Positions 34,994 through 47,217 of a stretch of 64,000 bases of DNA are shown here, one piece after another. Where the stretch lies: the NCBI GenBank assembly GCA_950295325.1, contig OX485806.1, positions 38,874,001 to 38,938,000 on the forward strand, read 5' to 3'. This DNA comes from Polytrichum commune (taxonomy: Eukaryota; Streptophyta; Polytrichopsida; Polytrichales; Polytrichaceae). Position 1 is the stretch's first letter. Every line of letters starts with the position of its first letter. The notes below the pieces were generated by a model. The model was not told where the DNA came from, did not search any database, and worked only from the letters and a program-made list of their open reading frames with translations. Made by a program: the position numbers and the translations under genes.

Positions 34994-35500
34994 GGGCCGC
35001 TTTACACCTAGAGGCCGGGCCAATTCGTTGTGTAAGAGGCTTGAAATCCTCACTTGTGATTGGCCAAAAGGTTGAAATCGGCCCCAACCCCTTTACACCT
35101 AGAGGCCGGGCCGATTTGGTGGTATGAATTTTTTAATCAAGAAATGTATGGTATGACAAGGCCCGAGCTTATTGAATTGGGTGCACCCAAAATGGAAGGC
35201 CAATGTCAAATTTCAATATTTTTTTAATAATATACGATTTTTTAGTGAACCATATCCATTGGATTATGTGGAAAAATGAACAACTCTATGCTAGATTATG
35301 CTAGATCCGTTGGATTATGCTAGATTTATTGAATTGGCCTAGCTTCTTGGCCATAAGGCCTTTACATATGGGAAAATTGGCCCCATTATAATCTTATTAT
35401 AATGTGTAGTTGAGGCCGGCCTCCAACCCAAAAGGGGATGAAAATTTCATGCAATCAGCCTCAAGGGGAATTGGCCCCGTCTCTAGGTGTAAAGCAACCC
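34994..35500. mobile_element. Tourist/Harbinger-like MITE (M3), 507 bp
   Basis: Ends GGGCCGCTTTACACCTAGAG and the inverse CTCTAGGTGTAAAGCAACCC are flanked by TTA at 34991-34993 and 35501-35503. The terminal phrase TTTACACCTAGAGGCCGGGC is repeated internally at about 35090, so a second terminus or partial duplication lies within. Confidence 0.85.
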
Positions 35501-35503
35501 TTA

Positions 35504-36097
35504 GTATTGTGAACTTGGACTAACTATTTCTTGTGTGCAGGGTAGTGTCACGCATTATAGTCGGTTAGAGCCTTTGCATTGCAAAAGGCTGGGGTTCTAA
35601 CCACCCCCTTCGTGGCTCAAATCTCTCCATCACCCTCCACCAACACCACTCCCTCCCCCTTCCCCTTCAAGTGTCCTTTTCTTGTCCATTACTTGTTATC
35701 TTTTTCAATCAATTACAAAGAATGTAATGTAGCCTATTTACACATGGGCCCATGTTAATTCCACCTTGATTAGAAAATTAGTAAGGTCCAAATAAATTAT
35801 TTCTAGGCTTATTTTTCACTCACATTAATAAGACTATTTAATGTAGTAGCCACGTGAAGCATGCGCAATATGACTGAGATATGCATGGAACTCTTCCATC
35901 ATTTTTGCTTTAATCTTGCAGAATGTCCCCAAAAAGTGGAAACAAAACGCTATGAATTACCCTCCCCCTCCCCCTACTCTTATCTTAAGATGAATTGTTA
36001 ACTTATTTAGTATGGCCATGGGCTCTAGCTTCGTGGCAGGTCCTTAGCTGTGTAGTATTTTAAATGGTTTGCATACGCCTGTGGCCCGTAACATTCT
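35504..36097. other. Intergenic with M5 fragment at about 35740-35843
   Basis: The piece ending GACTATTTAATG before TA at about 35843, with TTGATTAGAAAATTAGT and CACATTAATAAG, is a partial M5 MITE. Nothing else recognised. Confidence 0.5.
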
Positions 36098-36100
36098 TTA

Positions 36101-36599
36101 GGGCCACTTCACACACGTGCCAAGAGCCGTGACCATGAAATTGTGAGAGCCCACTAGAAAGTGTTCAAAGGCCGTCCCAAGACACCTTGAAAATCATGTA
36201 GTGTGGTCACAAACCCTCAAGTGTAGTGTGAAGCCATATCTGACCGAGCCCTCAACCAAATGCTATTTCAATGATTTTCTATTCATGTGGGTCCTTGCAC
36301 ATGATAAAATAGAATAAACCAATAGTTGTGAATGTTCAGAGTGCCATAGTCTCCCAATTGTGTGTTAGACCTACCTCAAAGAGGTGGGTTTTGAGAATAA
36401 TCCAAGTGACCATGAAACATGGTCCATTCGATGCCATGTAGGAATCCATGGAGACTTTACATCCATCTTGCATTCACATACTCAGTTGGTCCCTGAAACG
36501 TGGTGTGAAGTGAACTTGGACCAGCTCCGCCTTTTCCACAAATGAGAGTGCTTGAAGTGTACTGGTCACGGGCTCTCAGTCTCGTGTGTGAAGTGACCC
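36101..36599 (-). mobile_element. Harbinger-like MITE (M2) copy 2, 499 bp
   Basis: Ends GGGCCACTTCACACACG and the inverse CGTGTGTGAAGTGACCC are flanked by TTA at 36098-36100 and 36600-36602. It is collinear with 21867-22353 in opposite orientation, including AGACCATGG/CCATAGTCTCC-type text and the phrase ATGCAAGATGGATGTAAA. Confidence 0.85.
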
Positions 36600-36602
36600 T
36601 TA

Positions 36603-38020
36603 GCAAGGGAGGGCCGTTCCCAAGCCCAAAGGCGCTCAATGCCGGGGAGGGGTTGTTGCCACGCAGGGATGGGCTTTCATGCTACCTTTGCAGCCGGTCT
36701 CTCCACCGGCACCCTGATGCATGGGCCCGCAGCAAGTAGCCCGAGCGGGTCTGTGGGCCTGCGAAGGGCTCCTCTCCTTCATATTCAAAACCCCTTATGC
36801 AGCTTTCTTCCACCTTTCTGCTTGCAGAGTGGGAACAGTTTTTTGGGAGATTTTTGGGCATGACGGATTAGGTTAGGACAATCTTCGCAAAATCGATATC
36901 AAAATGCAACCCACTTGGTGTTTATCTGTGCTGTAAGTTAGTACAACTTGAGGATCACAGAATTTGTGACCAGAAATTTGAGTGTTATCCAAGCTCCTGT
37001 CTTTCTGGCCTGAATCATGTGTTTGCCGAATGCGGATGTTGCCACGACTGATTTCTTGCCGTTTGAGAGCTAAGAGTTACTATCGACGAATAGCACCTTG
37101 GTGTGCAACAGAATACCTTCTGTCTGTGATGATCATTCTCTTCACTATCACTTTGTATATTGCTTGAATCCTGTTGAGATCCTAGTGTTTCCAAGTCCAA
37201 CTGGTTGCGAGGTGACATCTTTCAGTTTTTCCTCAGGAATTTGAAGTACATTATACTGTATGTATTCCTCTGAAACGATCAGTAAAGTTCCTGAAGTCTT
37301 TGAACTCTGACCGGTTATTGCTCAAACACAACCCAACCGGTGGATATGTGACTAGCGGTCGGATCTCCCCATTCATCGCTGCTTTCAATTCTGCTCTAAT
37401 TCTAAATCCCTCCCTGAAGTGGGGTCCATCAGATCCAGCTGATCCGCTCAGGATCGGACCTCAGCACACTTTCGCGAGCTCCTCCAGGCCGCAAATCAGG
37501 TTAAGGAGAGTTGGCATCGATTCTACGACGTAAAAAAACTCAACGATGTTGTTGGCTGCCCTGAACTGATTGGTAATTCTGCCTCGAGTCTTGAATTTGA
37601 ACCGGTTATTTCTCAAACTCAACCGGTCCATCTGTCAGGTGGGGATGATGAACCTGGTCCCGCCTCCGCTGGGACCACGCACTGGACGCACAAACTAAGT
37701 ATAGGCTCTGAAGCTGACATAGGTCACTCGCCTTCACAGCTGCTGGCCCCCACGCTGGGGCCATTCCAGAGTTTCAGGCTCTGGCACTGCAGCCGCCCGG
37801 GAATAATAGCCCACCCACACTTACCTTACTGGTTGGTCCTGGTGCGGACCACCAGGGAACAATTCCTATCAGCAGGGGTCACTTTTAGAGCTGGTTTAGC
37901 CAGAGAGCGTCACTGCTGATGTATACTGTTCATTGGTGGCCCACATAAGTAAGTGTGGGTGAATTAAAAGTCAGGAATGTGCTCGCACAACATGGCCAAA
38001 AACCCGGGCCCATCGCACAT
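36603..38020. other. Intergenic with two ACCGGTT-family segments
   Basis: The segment 37184-37335 is a minus-oriented ACCGGTT repeat (CAAGTCCAACTGGTTGC..GACCGGTTATTGCTCAAAC). A further fragment is at 37595-37635. GC is higher here than in most of the window, but no gene was recognised. Confidence 0.5.
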
Positions 38021-38023
38021 TCA

Positions 38024-38598
38024 TAGGCTGCACCATGGACCATGAAATCGTCCCAAGGCCCTACAAAATCTATGATTGGCTGTTGAACTCGTCGTGGGAC
38101 CACTGCGATTTACATCAAGGAAAAAAATGTTAGAGTGACCATGGAGTTTGAGGTCCCCAAAAATATATATATTTAAAGGCCTCCATTATCCACTGACGTA
38201 GTCCAATGAGTTTTGTGGTGGGAGGCAAAAGAGATCATCTGGTAGAATAAGGTAGGGCCCATGGCAAAATAATGGTTGTCATAATAGAATTTTTAATGAA
38301 GATGTTTTTGGGGAAGAGAAGGTGAAAATAAGAGAATGATCTTTTTTTTTTCTTTTTTTTTCCTTTTTTTCAAGACTGGCCTTTTTGGACATATGTTAAA
38401 AAAAATCAGCACAATCAATTTTTTGGTGCATGGTCATTCCTCTTGGTCCACATTTGGTTTACACCTAACGAGGGGCCCAAAAACTTTGTAAAATGATTAA
38501 AAAAAAATAGACCATGGAAGTTGGACCATGAAGTTGGACCATGCAAAAAGACCATCTTCCATAGTCCGACTTCATGATCCATGGTGTAAAGTGGCCCT
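38024..38598. mobile_element. Possible MITE with ACCATGGACCATGAA ends
   Basis: The left GCACCATGGACCATGAAATCG and right TTCATGATCCATGGTGTAAAG are near inverses, followed by GGCCCTCA on the right. A 3-bp TCA match may be the duplication. It includes a long T-rich run at 38341-38390. Boundaries are approximate. Confidence 0.45.
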
Positions 38599-38599
38599 C

Positions 38600-39878
38600 A
38601 TGGATGATGTTATGCCAACCCTAAGGACCGAGTGCACTGAGCTTACTGGAACCTCAAGCTACTTAGGCTTTGAGAGTGCATGGTAAGGGCGGTTACCGTC
38701 CAGACTTTATGCTATGGCTCACGAAGTGCATTGGTGGGTGAGATCCCAAAAACAAAGGCCAACGAGAAATTCATAATTCCTCATAGTGTCCATGATGTTC
38801 GGCCAAAGATCTGCATTGTTTTACACGAACTCATATCCTAGGAAGGAGAAAACACACCAAAGTAATGTATGCTTAAAATTATAGATCTTCATTGATGGAT
38901 TTCCCATAAATAGCATCAAACACCTCGATTTAGTCTTGTGCGTCCTAGTTAGAATGAATCAGTCTCTCTAACATATAGGAGACTTGTTTTCATTGAGCCC
39001 CCTTATCCACAATGAATGAATTTACATAAACGACACAAACCGCAAATCACGTATAAATTATGGAGGCATTTGCTTGCCTTGTGGCAAGTCAACATGCAAT
39101 GATGAGCATGTGAATAAAGTTGCACACTAGTGAAGGACTAGTCAACCCTCTAAAAACCAAGCATTGGCAAGTGCAAATCTCATAAGGCACATTGTTTATA
39201 AAAATCATGACATGAAAGATTCACTATTCCAAGACTCACCATAAGTTTCTAATTAAGTGCATATATAAGGTAAGCGGTACTTAAAGCAACACCCCAAGTA
39301 TTTTATGAGTTTTGGGATTCTTATCAATTTGTAGATTATCAAGAAATTTAACCCAAGTTAGTAATTGGGCTAAAAACATGATCATTAAAAAATAAAATCT
39401 ATGATGATTGTTGTAAATTATCCAAGTGCACTGTAACATTGGGTTTTTGGGTGTCAAGTAGGGTCTACTAGTGTTGTCTTGTCAGGTGAAAAATCACCTC
39501 AATCAATCTTTTAGTGTCCGAGAGTCTTCTATTAAATGAGGATAGTATTCACCTTTTGTGGAACACTTCTTATACCACCTCGTTAAGCTGGTAGATCCCA
39601 TATTGTCCGAAAGTTGGAGTTCTCATTAAATTGGTCTTACATCTTTCCTTCTTACACGGCCACTATGATTGGCCAACATGGTGTTATTTTATACTTAGTT
39701 CCACATATGAATGATGGTCTTTTAACTTTGGCTTACTTAGTGTACTACCACCCTAACTTGTTGACTCTTTAAAGATGAAATATAGGTCTTGCTTTAAAGT
39801 TGGTGTTACTTTTAGGCACATATACCTTATCAATCACAACTCACCAATGATCTCTCTTTTTTCTAAAATTTTCAAGAG
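38600..39878. other. Intergenic, no feature recognised
   Basis: AT-rich, with no open frame of note. Confidence 0.45.
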
Positions 39879-39886
39879 AGCAGCTC

Positions 39887-40609
39887 CTCGGGGGGTGCAC
39901 TGTACTAAACATGTACGAGTATACGTGAGTGCACAGGAGGGGTATTGATTTGGACCTTGCCGTATTACGTATACATATGGTATACATGTTATAATTTATA
40001 GTTACGTACATATATGGAAGGCCTTTAAAAAATATACAATAATTGTATTTGTATGGTACTGTTACTATACTACATATCATAAGTTTTCAGATTGGATGAA
40101 ATCGTTTGGAAATCGTTTGGTAATCATTGGGTGGAGTATAGGGATCCAATTGACTTGATGGACCGTCCATCAAACGTGGAGATTGGTTTATGTTGGTATC
40201 AAAAAGGGGCTAACAACAAGTGGACATATGATCTTACTGATCATTTGATGATAGACTTAGAGACAATAATTGCATTGGCTACAATGACATATATTGGTGA
40301 ATCAAATGTTTATGAATTACATCCAGGAGATGAAATTTTTTTCAACAACTTTGCTGATGAAAGCTAGGATATTTTGTTATACATATTATAGGGGTTGATT
40401 ATTGTTCAAAAGTATATTTGTATACTTATGTTAATGACTATATATGAATGGATGTTTTTTGTGTATACATATTGTCACTTGTATATTTATTGTTGCAATT
40501 GTATGTGTATTACTTCATTTCACAAAAAATAACTTGTATATAGGGGGTTTTTAGAGTATGCAGTGAACGCACGTGATTCTAGGTTTTAATGAAAGGTGCA
40601 CCCCCCGAG
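39887..40609. mobile_element. hAT-like element, 723 bp, with 8-bp duplication and internal ORF
   Basis: Ends CTCGGGGGGTGCAC and the inverse GTGCACCCCCCGAG are flanked by a perfect 8-bp duplication AGCAGCTC at 39879-39886 and 40610-40617. The terminus is shared with 2512-3083 (CACGGGGGGTGCAC). The element is unusual in carrying a clear ORF (40092-40367) between AT-rich arms full of TATACAT motifs. Confidence 0.85.
40092..40367 (+). CDS. 91-codon ORF inside the hAT-like element
   Basis: The frame starts MDEIVWKSFGNHWVEYRD and ends NVYELHPGDEIFFNNFADES. It is acidic, with a normal amino-acid mix, four Trp and no repeats, quite unlike chance frames nearby. I recognise no hAT, THAP or BED motif and cannot assign a function. 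It occupies the centre of a 723-bp element too short for a transposase. It may be the end of a transposase or accessory ORF kept by internal deletion, or a captured host fragment. The ATG lies just inside the left AT-rich arm. Confidence 0.45.
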   Translation: MDEIVWKSFGNHWVEYRDPIDLMDRPSNVEIGLCWYQKGANNKWTYDLTDHLMIDLETIIALATMTYIGESNVYELHPGDEIFFNNFADES

Positions 40610-40617
40610 AGCAGCTC

Positions 40618-42969
40618 TAGCTACAATCATTAGAGGGTTTAAAATATTAATACAAAATTTCCATTCATACAAATCCATTCCAAATTTGATGATTTCATCC
40701 ATTTTCTATGTATTTTAGAAGTTTTTGACGACTTTATCTATGAGTACATGGAAAAAATATTGTACAAACTAGCAAACATTGCCACTTACTTATCTTAATC
40801 ATACACCTATATTTGAGGAGTAATATAATCCTCTTAGCAAATTTTGTACACCCCCATCCACTTGGGATTTGTGATGTCTATGTAATCTCATCCATCATGG
40901 ATAAAAGTGCTTCAACAAAAAATTCTCCCTTACAAGATTGAGGGCCGATTCATTCCAATTTGACACCACTAGACTAATGCATAGTCTTTGACTCTATTTT
41001 CGGAGCCAACCTATCTAGAACTAATTATTTAAAGATTCTATTATAATTCCATGTGTTTTTAACTGCTGCAATGATTGAGGTCACCTAGACACCATGAATC
41101 CCTAGCCCCCCCCTCCAACCCCCGCCCACCCCCCCATCCGGCGGTGCTCAAGACACATGTTCATGTGGAAACCTTCCCACCAAACATAAAGAATGAGCCT
41201 AAGTATTTAACGGATACACCTTTGACATGCACATCGCCACCTAGTCCATCCCACAAGGGATGAGCGATTTACATTGCTACCGATGCAATTTTGAGAATCC
41301 CAACACAAAAGAACATCTTAAGAAGGTGGTGCAAAAATATAGCAAATGAGTATGTGTATTCTTTGATACTTAACTCATTATTGGCAATTGGCAATTGGGC
41401 TAACAACGTAGGATATAAATAGAAGGCATCCGATCCACTATGATAATTCAAGAACCACATGAATAAATCCGTGGGAAAAATTCCAGAAGAATGTCAAAGG
41501 TCGGTGACCTCCCGGACGACGGAGCCAATGTACGGAGAAAACCGACCTCTATGTAGGAGTGAATGTTATCTAGGTTGAAGTGGAAAATAAGGCGGTTCCG
41601 ATTTTTATTTCCTTGGAAAAAAGCCAACCATTTTCATTGACCAAAGAGAACGATTCAACCTTTTTATGACTCAACAAATAGACTACTGCGAAAAGGGAAA
41701 TCGAAAAAGGAAAATAAAATTGGTTAGCTTTGGAAGACTTCAAGAAGCTCAAGCTAGCAATATGTGGTCGACATATTGGTAGCATTTTCTTAAGTGTCCA
41801 ACCTTGATTATAGGGTGTAGGACAGAGCCCAACATTTTCCTTTAAATTGCACCCATACCCAGACCATGCCCATCAGCAACGACCTATGCCCACCCATGTC
41901 CACCCATGAACAATAATATCGCACCCATGCCCACCCAAAACCCATGGGCATGGGCATGGGTATGGGCACCCAATGTAGGGCTCTAGTGTAGGAGGTAGGA
42001 CACCTCTCTCCAATTACTGATAACTTAAGCAATTTTGCATAAGTATGGTACATGTGTAATAATGGAATGTGGTTCAACAAAATATCACAATTTTCTCTGA
42101 AGTAATGAAATTATAATAAAATTTCCGAAGGCAAGATTTTTCCTAATCCATATTCACCACATAGGTCGACTTATTTTTGCTAATTGGTAAATGAAAATTT
42201 GAGTACAAGCAATGCCCTTTTCAAAAAACTCAAATATGTGCCATTTAACTTACTTTTTCTATCACGTTGAACCCCTCAACAATTATGACTGCTCTCTTGC
42301 TTAGTCACTACCTATTTTCAACCTTTTAAATTACAGAATGAGAGCTACATGTGTGGACCTTCATGGCTTTAGGGGACTCTGTGTATTAAGGTTGGGGGTG
42401 ATTATCAAAAATGGGTTTGTTTGCCATATTGACTTGGAACCTCTCTATTCATGGTCGTTTTACCCACATGACCAAGGGCTATGAGAAAAACAATTCAAGA
42501 CTTCTTATGGTCATGGTCAACGGTGCGAAGACCATGACCAAGAGAAATGCATATCACATTTTAAGAGTCTTGGTCACGGGACATAGTGTAAAGCGGACTT
42601 AGATAAGGTTGTAATATTTTTAAAGAAATCCAAAATAAGACTAAAATAAGACTAAACTATTAAAAAACAAAATTACTATAATTAAAAATTACTAATAGAG
42701 TTTTGATAATATCAAATTTTGACATAGCTGCTTAATATCCATTGAGACAACTTATTTGGGTTCTCTTGCCACAAAATCTAGGTGACCACCAAACAATATC
42801 CATTTCAAAATATGTAGGATTCCATGTCACTTTCTCATCCAATTTTTGGACATGGTCACCCATGGTCGCTTTAAATATCGGTGACCTTGTGTAAACAAGG
42901 TGGGACCGCCACTCATATCTCATTGTCCAATGAAAGAGATTAGAAAGCAGTGGTCATGGTCATTGGTCC
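40618..42969. other. Intergenic; short tandem/palindromic CCCATG region at about 41850-41975
   Basis: CACCCATGCCCACC repeats are followed by their inverse GGGCATGGGCATGGG. C-rich simple sequence is at 41105-41145. No gene is supported. Confidence 0.5.
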
Positions 42970-42972
42970 CTA

Positions 42973-43343
42973 CACTAGATGTTAGTATCACCAATTCCAA
43001 TTGACTTGCTCAATACTAATTGTATACCGCCCATGGAGTGTCAAGAAATACTAAATGTAAATTTAACATTATTTGTCATTCTTTTTGAACAATTTGGGCA
43101 TTATAAACTTACAAGGTTGCAAGAATTGTCACTTACTAAGTGATTTTTCATCCAAATTTCAATCATTCATGACAATACTTCATTACATGAATGTTAGGAT
43201 GCAAAATATACCAATCTAGAAGTGGATGAACTAAAAGTAAGCGAGAATGACAGTACTTGTAAACTTATTCATAACAAGTGTCATTAGAAAAGCTACCACA
43301 GTGACATTAAATACCATATGACACTACAATACAATATTTAGTG
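42973..43343. mobile_element. TA-inserting MITE (M6), 371 bp
   Basis: Starts CACTAGATG and ends ATATTTAGTG, with TA on each side (42971-42972, 43344-43345). It matches 5458-5827 along its whole length, for example AACATTATTTGTCATTC and AAGTGATTTTTCATCCAAAT. Confidence 0.8.
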
Positions 43344-43782
43344 TAGTGTAAACTAAGACCATAGTATATTTAGTTTGAAGTGTACAACAACAGAATTGTG
43401 CTTGGTTTATTCGCGCACAAACATGCAAGATACTTGAGCCCACCTAGTTCAGTTGCACCACTCATTCATGCTATGATCATATTTACACCACCCCTAGTGT
43501 AAACAACCCTTGACATAGCCAAACATAGCCTCAAGATGCAAACAATATAGGATAAATCTACTCCTTGGTGAATGGAACGAGGTTGACACTTATTAGCCGA
43601 TAAGCTTGCAAGCTCGATGGCCCAAAAAGTGCAAAAGGAACTCGGACCCTTACATGTGCCTTGAATGATAGAGCTTCGGTTCCTCATGATTTGGGCTTGT
43701 TTTTCAAGTCCAAGTCCAAAGGTGATCTTGTTGCCGACGGACTTGATGAAATCCAAACAATCCAAACAAGGATAGACCCACC

Positions 43783-43925
43783 TAAGCTCCAACATCTTTG
43801 GCCTACATTAGCTCCAACATCTTTGGCATAAGCGTCAAAGCTCCAACCTCTTTGACCAACCTAAGCTTCAAACCTCTAACCTTTTTGACCTACCTTGAGG
43901 TTCAAAGCTTCAACATCTAATCCAC
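43783..43925. repeat. Degenerate minisatellite, about 35-bp units
   Basis: Three to four units of the type AAGCTCCAACATCTTTGGCC with variants (AACCTCTTTGACC). Confidence 0.7.
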
Positions 43926-45985
43926 TTGTCAGATTCTTTTCATGTTGGCCGACCAAACTTGCATGGTTGAGCTTGGGCTCAAGTTGTGTGTGGCAAGGGC
44001 ATGGTACACATGATTGTCTGTTTTAGCACATTCATTTCTTGTACATGCAAGTTTTTTAATGTAAGCATGTAACTTGATACACTTGGTTTACACAAGGCAT
44101 AAATCTAGATTAAGCATTCTTTACTGGTGTGCGCATGCACAAAAGGACATGTTAAAGAAGACCACGTTTTCTTACTACAGTGAGAATACGCTAATAAGGG
44201 TGTTCAGTGTGGAGAAGTGTATGGTGCAACTACCCCTAAGCAAATCTATAATGTGGTCCACAATATACACTGTCATGCAAGAAAATAGTGCACCACCCTA
44301 ATCCCCCCTAGTTGCACACTTGTCATGCCCCTCATAATATACCCATTTGTTTCCCTTAGATTAAGTAGTATGTGCCACTTCTTTTAAATACATATTACCT
44401 AAATACCATAGAATCAATGTAACTTATTACATGGAACTTTAATTTTGAATATTGCAGGTTGGTGAATAGTGTGCACCTACACTGTTATCTCCAATATTTT
44501 GTGTGTGGAAATAAGCTTCATGGTGTGGCCCACTAAGGACAAGGCATCCGTAGATGACCATGTTCATTGAACCACTCACTAGGGTCATGCAATGCCGACA
44601 TAGATGAGATCTATGTCTTTAAGGCGAACAAAGTTAAAGTTTATGCGGTGGTGGCTTGTGATTGATTATCCCCATAAGGGTCTTGACAATTGTTGTAGCT
44701 AAGGAGTAGCATTTAGATGAGCAATTGTAGGTTAACCTATATATCGACTATGTGTAACCCTAAAATTTACGGTTCAAAATATGTAGCAATTTCCGTATTC
44801 ATGAATTTTTTAATAAAATAATTACATTCTCACTAGAATATGTTCACTTCACAAGAAAAACAATTCCCCGCTATTACTCCTCCTAAATAGATGCAAAATC
44901 TCTTATTTTATCGATCATAGATGCCTCAACCATATATCTTATTCATCATCAAGTGGATTCCAGTATAAACATACACTAGTAGAAAACTTGTCCATTACAA
45001 TCATTTGTTGCGACATGGCCATTGCAAATCTTTATAGAAAATGTATGAATAAATTATTTTGGTTGTCAGCCAAAGCGTTCTGGTTGTGGTTTTTGAACAA
45101 TTGGCAATTGAAACCCTTTGATTGACGACCAAAATGATTTTATTTATGCATTTTCTCGCCATGAGTCACAATGGCAAGTCGCAATGGATGGTTGTAATGG
45201 ACAAGTTTTCTTCTAGTGATAAGACACTTCTATGTGGAAGAGGGGGTAGTGGTAGGATGTGGACAATATATGTGGAGGTTTTAGACAAATTTGGTTGAGA
45301 TCCAAGTGTTTCAAAGTCCAACTGATTGCATGTTGATACCTTTCGGTTCTCCTCTATTAAACTAAGATATATCATATAGATTCCTCTAAAATGATCAACA
45401 ATTTGCATGAATCTTGAACATGAACCGGTCACTTCTAAAACTTAACCAACCCATCTATAACTACAATCTTTCTTCATTTTGGTGTGGGCTCTCTCAAATG
45501 TGCCATCATATTAAGGCATACATCATGTGTAGGATTCTCCTAAACTCTCCCCACAACTAGCTCTACCAAAATTTTGATTGACCTCTCTTATCCAACCTTG
45601 AACCATGTCTGCAGTGATTGCTTGTACATCATCATTAATGTGACTGAATACAATGATTCCTTCTTCGGCTTGCTTCTAGCTTTGAGGTATTGTAATGAAA
45701 GACCAAAGAAAAATCGACATCAACGCTAGAGGTAAAGGTCCGCTATCATGGAATTGAGGTGTGTCACATGTAAAGTTGGCTTGGAAGAATCATGAACTAA
45801 TTTAGAAGGTCCATGAAATTGGTAGAACAATATGGTAAAAATTGGTTGGAAGGTTCATGAATTTGCTCAGAACCTTCATGAAATTGAGTATGCACTGTTG
45901 TGAAATCATCTTACCAAAGGATTAAGTTGGGAGTCATGACTTTTAAGAGTTAAATACAAAAATCCCAACATGGGATCAAGGCTTA
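43926..45985. other. Intergenic with ACCGGTT-family copy at 45290-45455
   Basis: The segment GATCCAAGTGTTTCAAAGTC..GAACCGGTCACTTCTAAAAC is a minus-oriented member of the ACCGGTT family. No gene recognised. Confidence 0.5.
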
Positions 45986-45989
45986 ATAA

Positions 45990-46270
45990 AAATTCACATG
46001 GGCCCCATTAATCTCCAACCCACACTAAATATATAGTAGAAATTAGCGTGTGCCACATTAATTATTTTCCAAAAAATTAGTGTGGGTGGTTATTTAATTT
46101 CATGCTACTTTTGCCAGGCTCTAACTCATATTCAACGTGTTGGTTGGAAACTTTCTTAAAGACTTAGGGTTTGGACCTATGTTAATTCCACCTTGACTAG
46201 AAAATCAGTGTGGTTCACTCTAATTATTTTCATGCTAACTATCCACCCACACTAATAGGACAATTCAGTG
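45990..46270. mobile_element. TA-type MITE (M5) copy
   Basis: The right end CACCCACACTAATAGGACAA..CAGTG is followed by TA. The interior AAAAAATTAGTGTGGGTGG and TTCCACCTTGACTAGAAAA match the M5 copies at 62.2 kb, 35.8 kb and 12.2 kb. The left end is unclear. Confidence 0.6.
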
Positions 46271-46420
46271 TAGTTGTCAGTTCTCCCCATTCATGGAAGG
46301 AAGTCACGTGCGGGGTCAAATGTACATTGGCAATTGATTGTACTTGCAACAAAAATTGGATGGGTTTACTAAACCAAATTCTATCCTCCACCACTGAAAT
46401 GGCAGTCTGGTGAATGAGTA

Positions 46421-46430
46421 CTAAAGGAGC
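46421..46430. repeat. Left target-site duplication of the 13.1-kb LINE
   Basis: CTAAAGGAGC here is repeated at 59545-59554 directly after the LINE tail; the two bases before it (TA) also match, so the duplication is 10-12 bp. Confidence 0.88.
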
Positions 46431-47217
46431 GTAATTGTGATAGGGATTTGATGAGGAGCTGCTAAGGGCTCCGTATTTTCTGGTATGGTGTGAGATTGTG
46501 AAGTAAGCCGCTGGAGACTAGTGCATGTGCTGCCAGGAGCTGGCCTCGCAGTGACCCCGCATACACTAGACAACAGATGGTCAGGGTGCTTGAAGAGGTG
46601 ATTGGATGTGTTGAGGGGTACCTGTGAATGCTCAAAGTCCCAGATCTAGAGACTCAAGCGTGTAAATGATAGTTAGATCTCAAGGGGAAGAGTACTCTGA
46701 AAGAGCTGGGGCTCCGATTGGTTGTGATTGAGATTAAAACTTCATTTTTGCTTGTAGTTATCTAGATCTGAGATTTCTATGCAAACACGGCGGGAGAGGT
46801 AGCAAACACCCAGGACTCAGGCACATTGATACTTCCGATCGTCACATTGTACTAGAATTACAGTTTCAGCAATAGCCAGAGAGTCGCTCAAAAGAAGGCT
46901 CCTTTTCTCTTTCATTTATATCATTAATACATTTATCTTGCTTTTCAAACATAGCATAGATGCATGTCCCCTAGATCTAGAACTAAACCCTTGTCACAAG
47001 CCCGATCCACTGGTGGGAGAACCATCGACCCAAGATAGTGGAGCGCAAGAAGGGATCGTTGCAGAAGGTGGAAGAGGTTGCAGAAAGGGTGTCGTAGAAG
47101 AAATCCAAGGAGATTACAAAAAAGACGACGCCCCACATCGAGAAGTACGCAGAAGAGGAGTAACCCACAGCAAAATAGGCAGATCTCGCACACACTGCAA
47201 TCAGGGAGTAGAGCAGC
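46431..47217 (+). promoter_or_regulatory. LINE 5' leader / probable internal promoter region
   Basis: Relatively GC-rich DNA follows the target duplication and precedes the 168-bp units. LINE promoters are internal, so promoter activity is expected here, but no specific element can be pinpointed. A small frame from 46938 runs into the first tandem unit. Confidence 0.4.
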
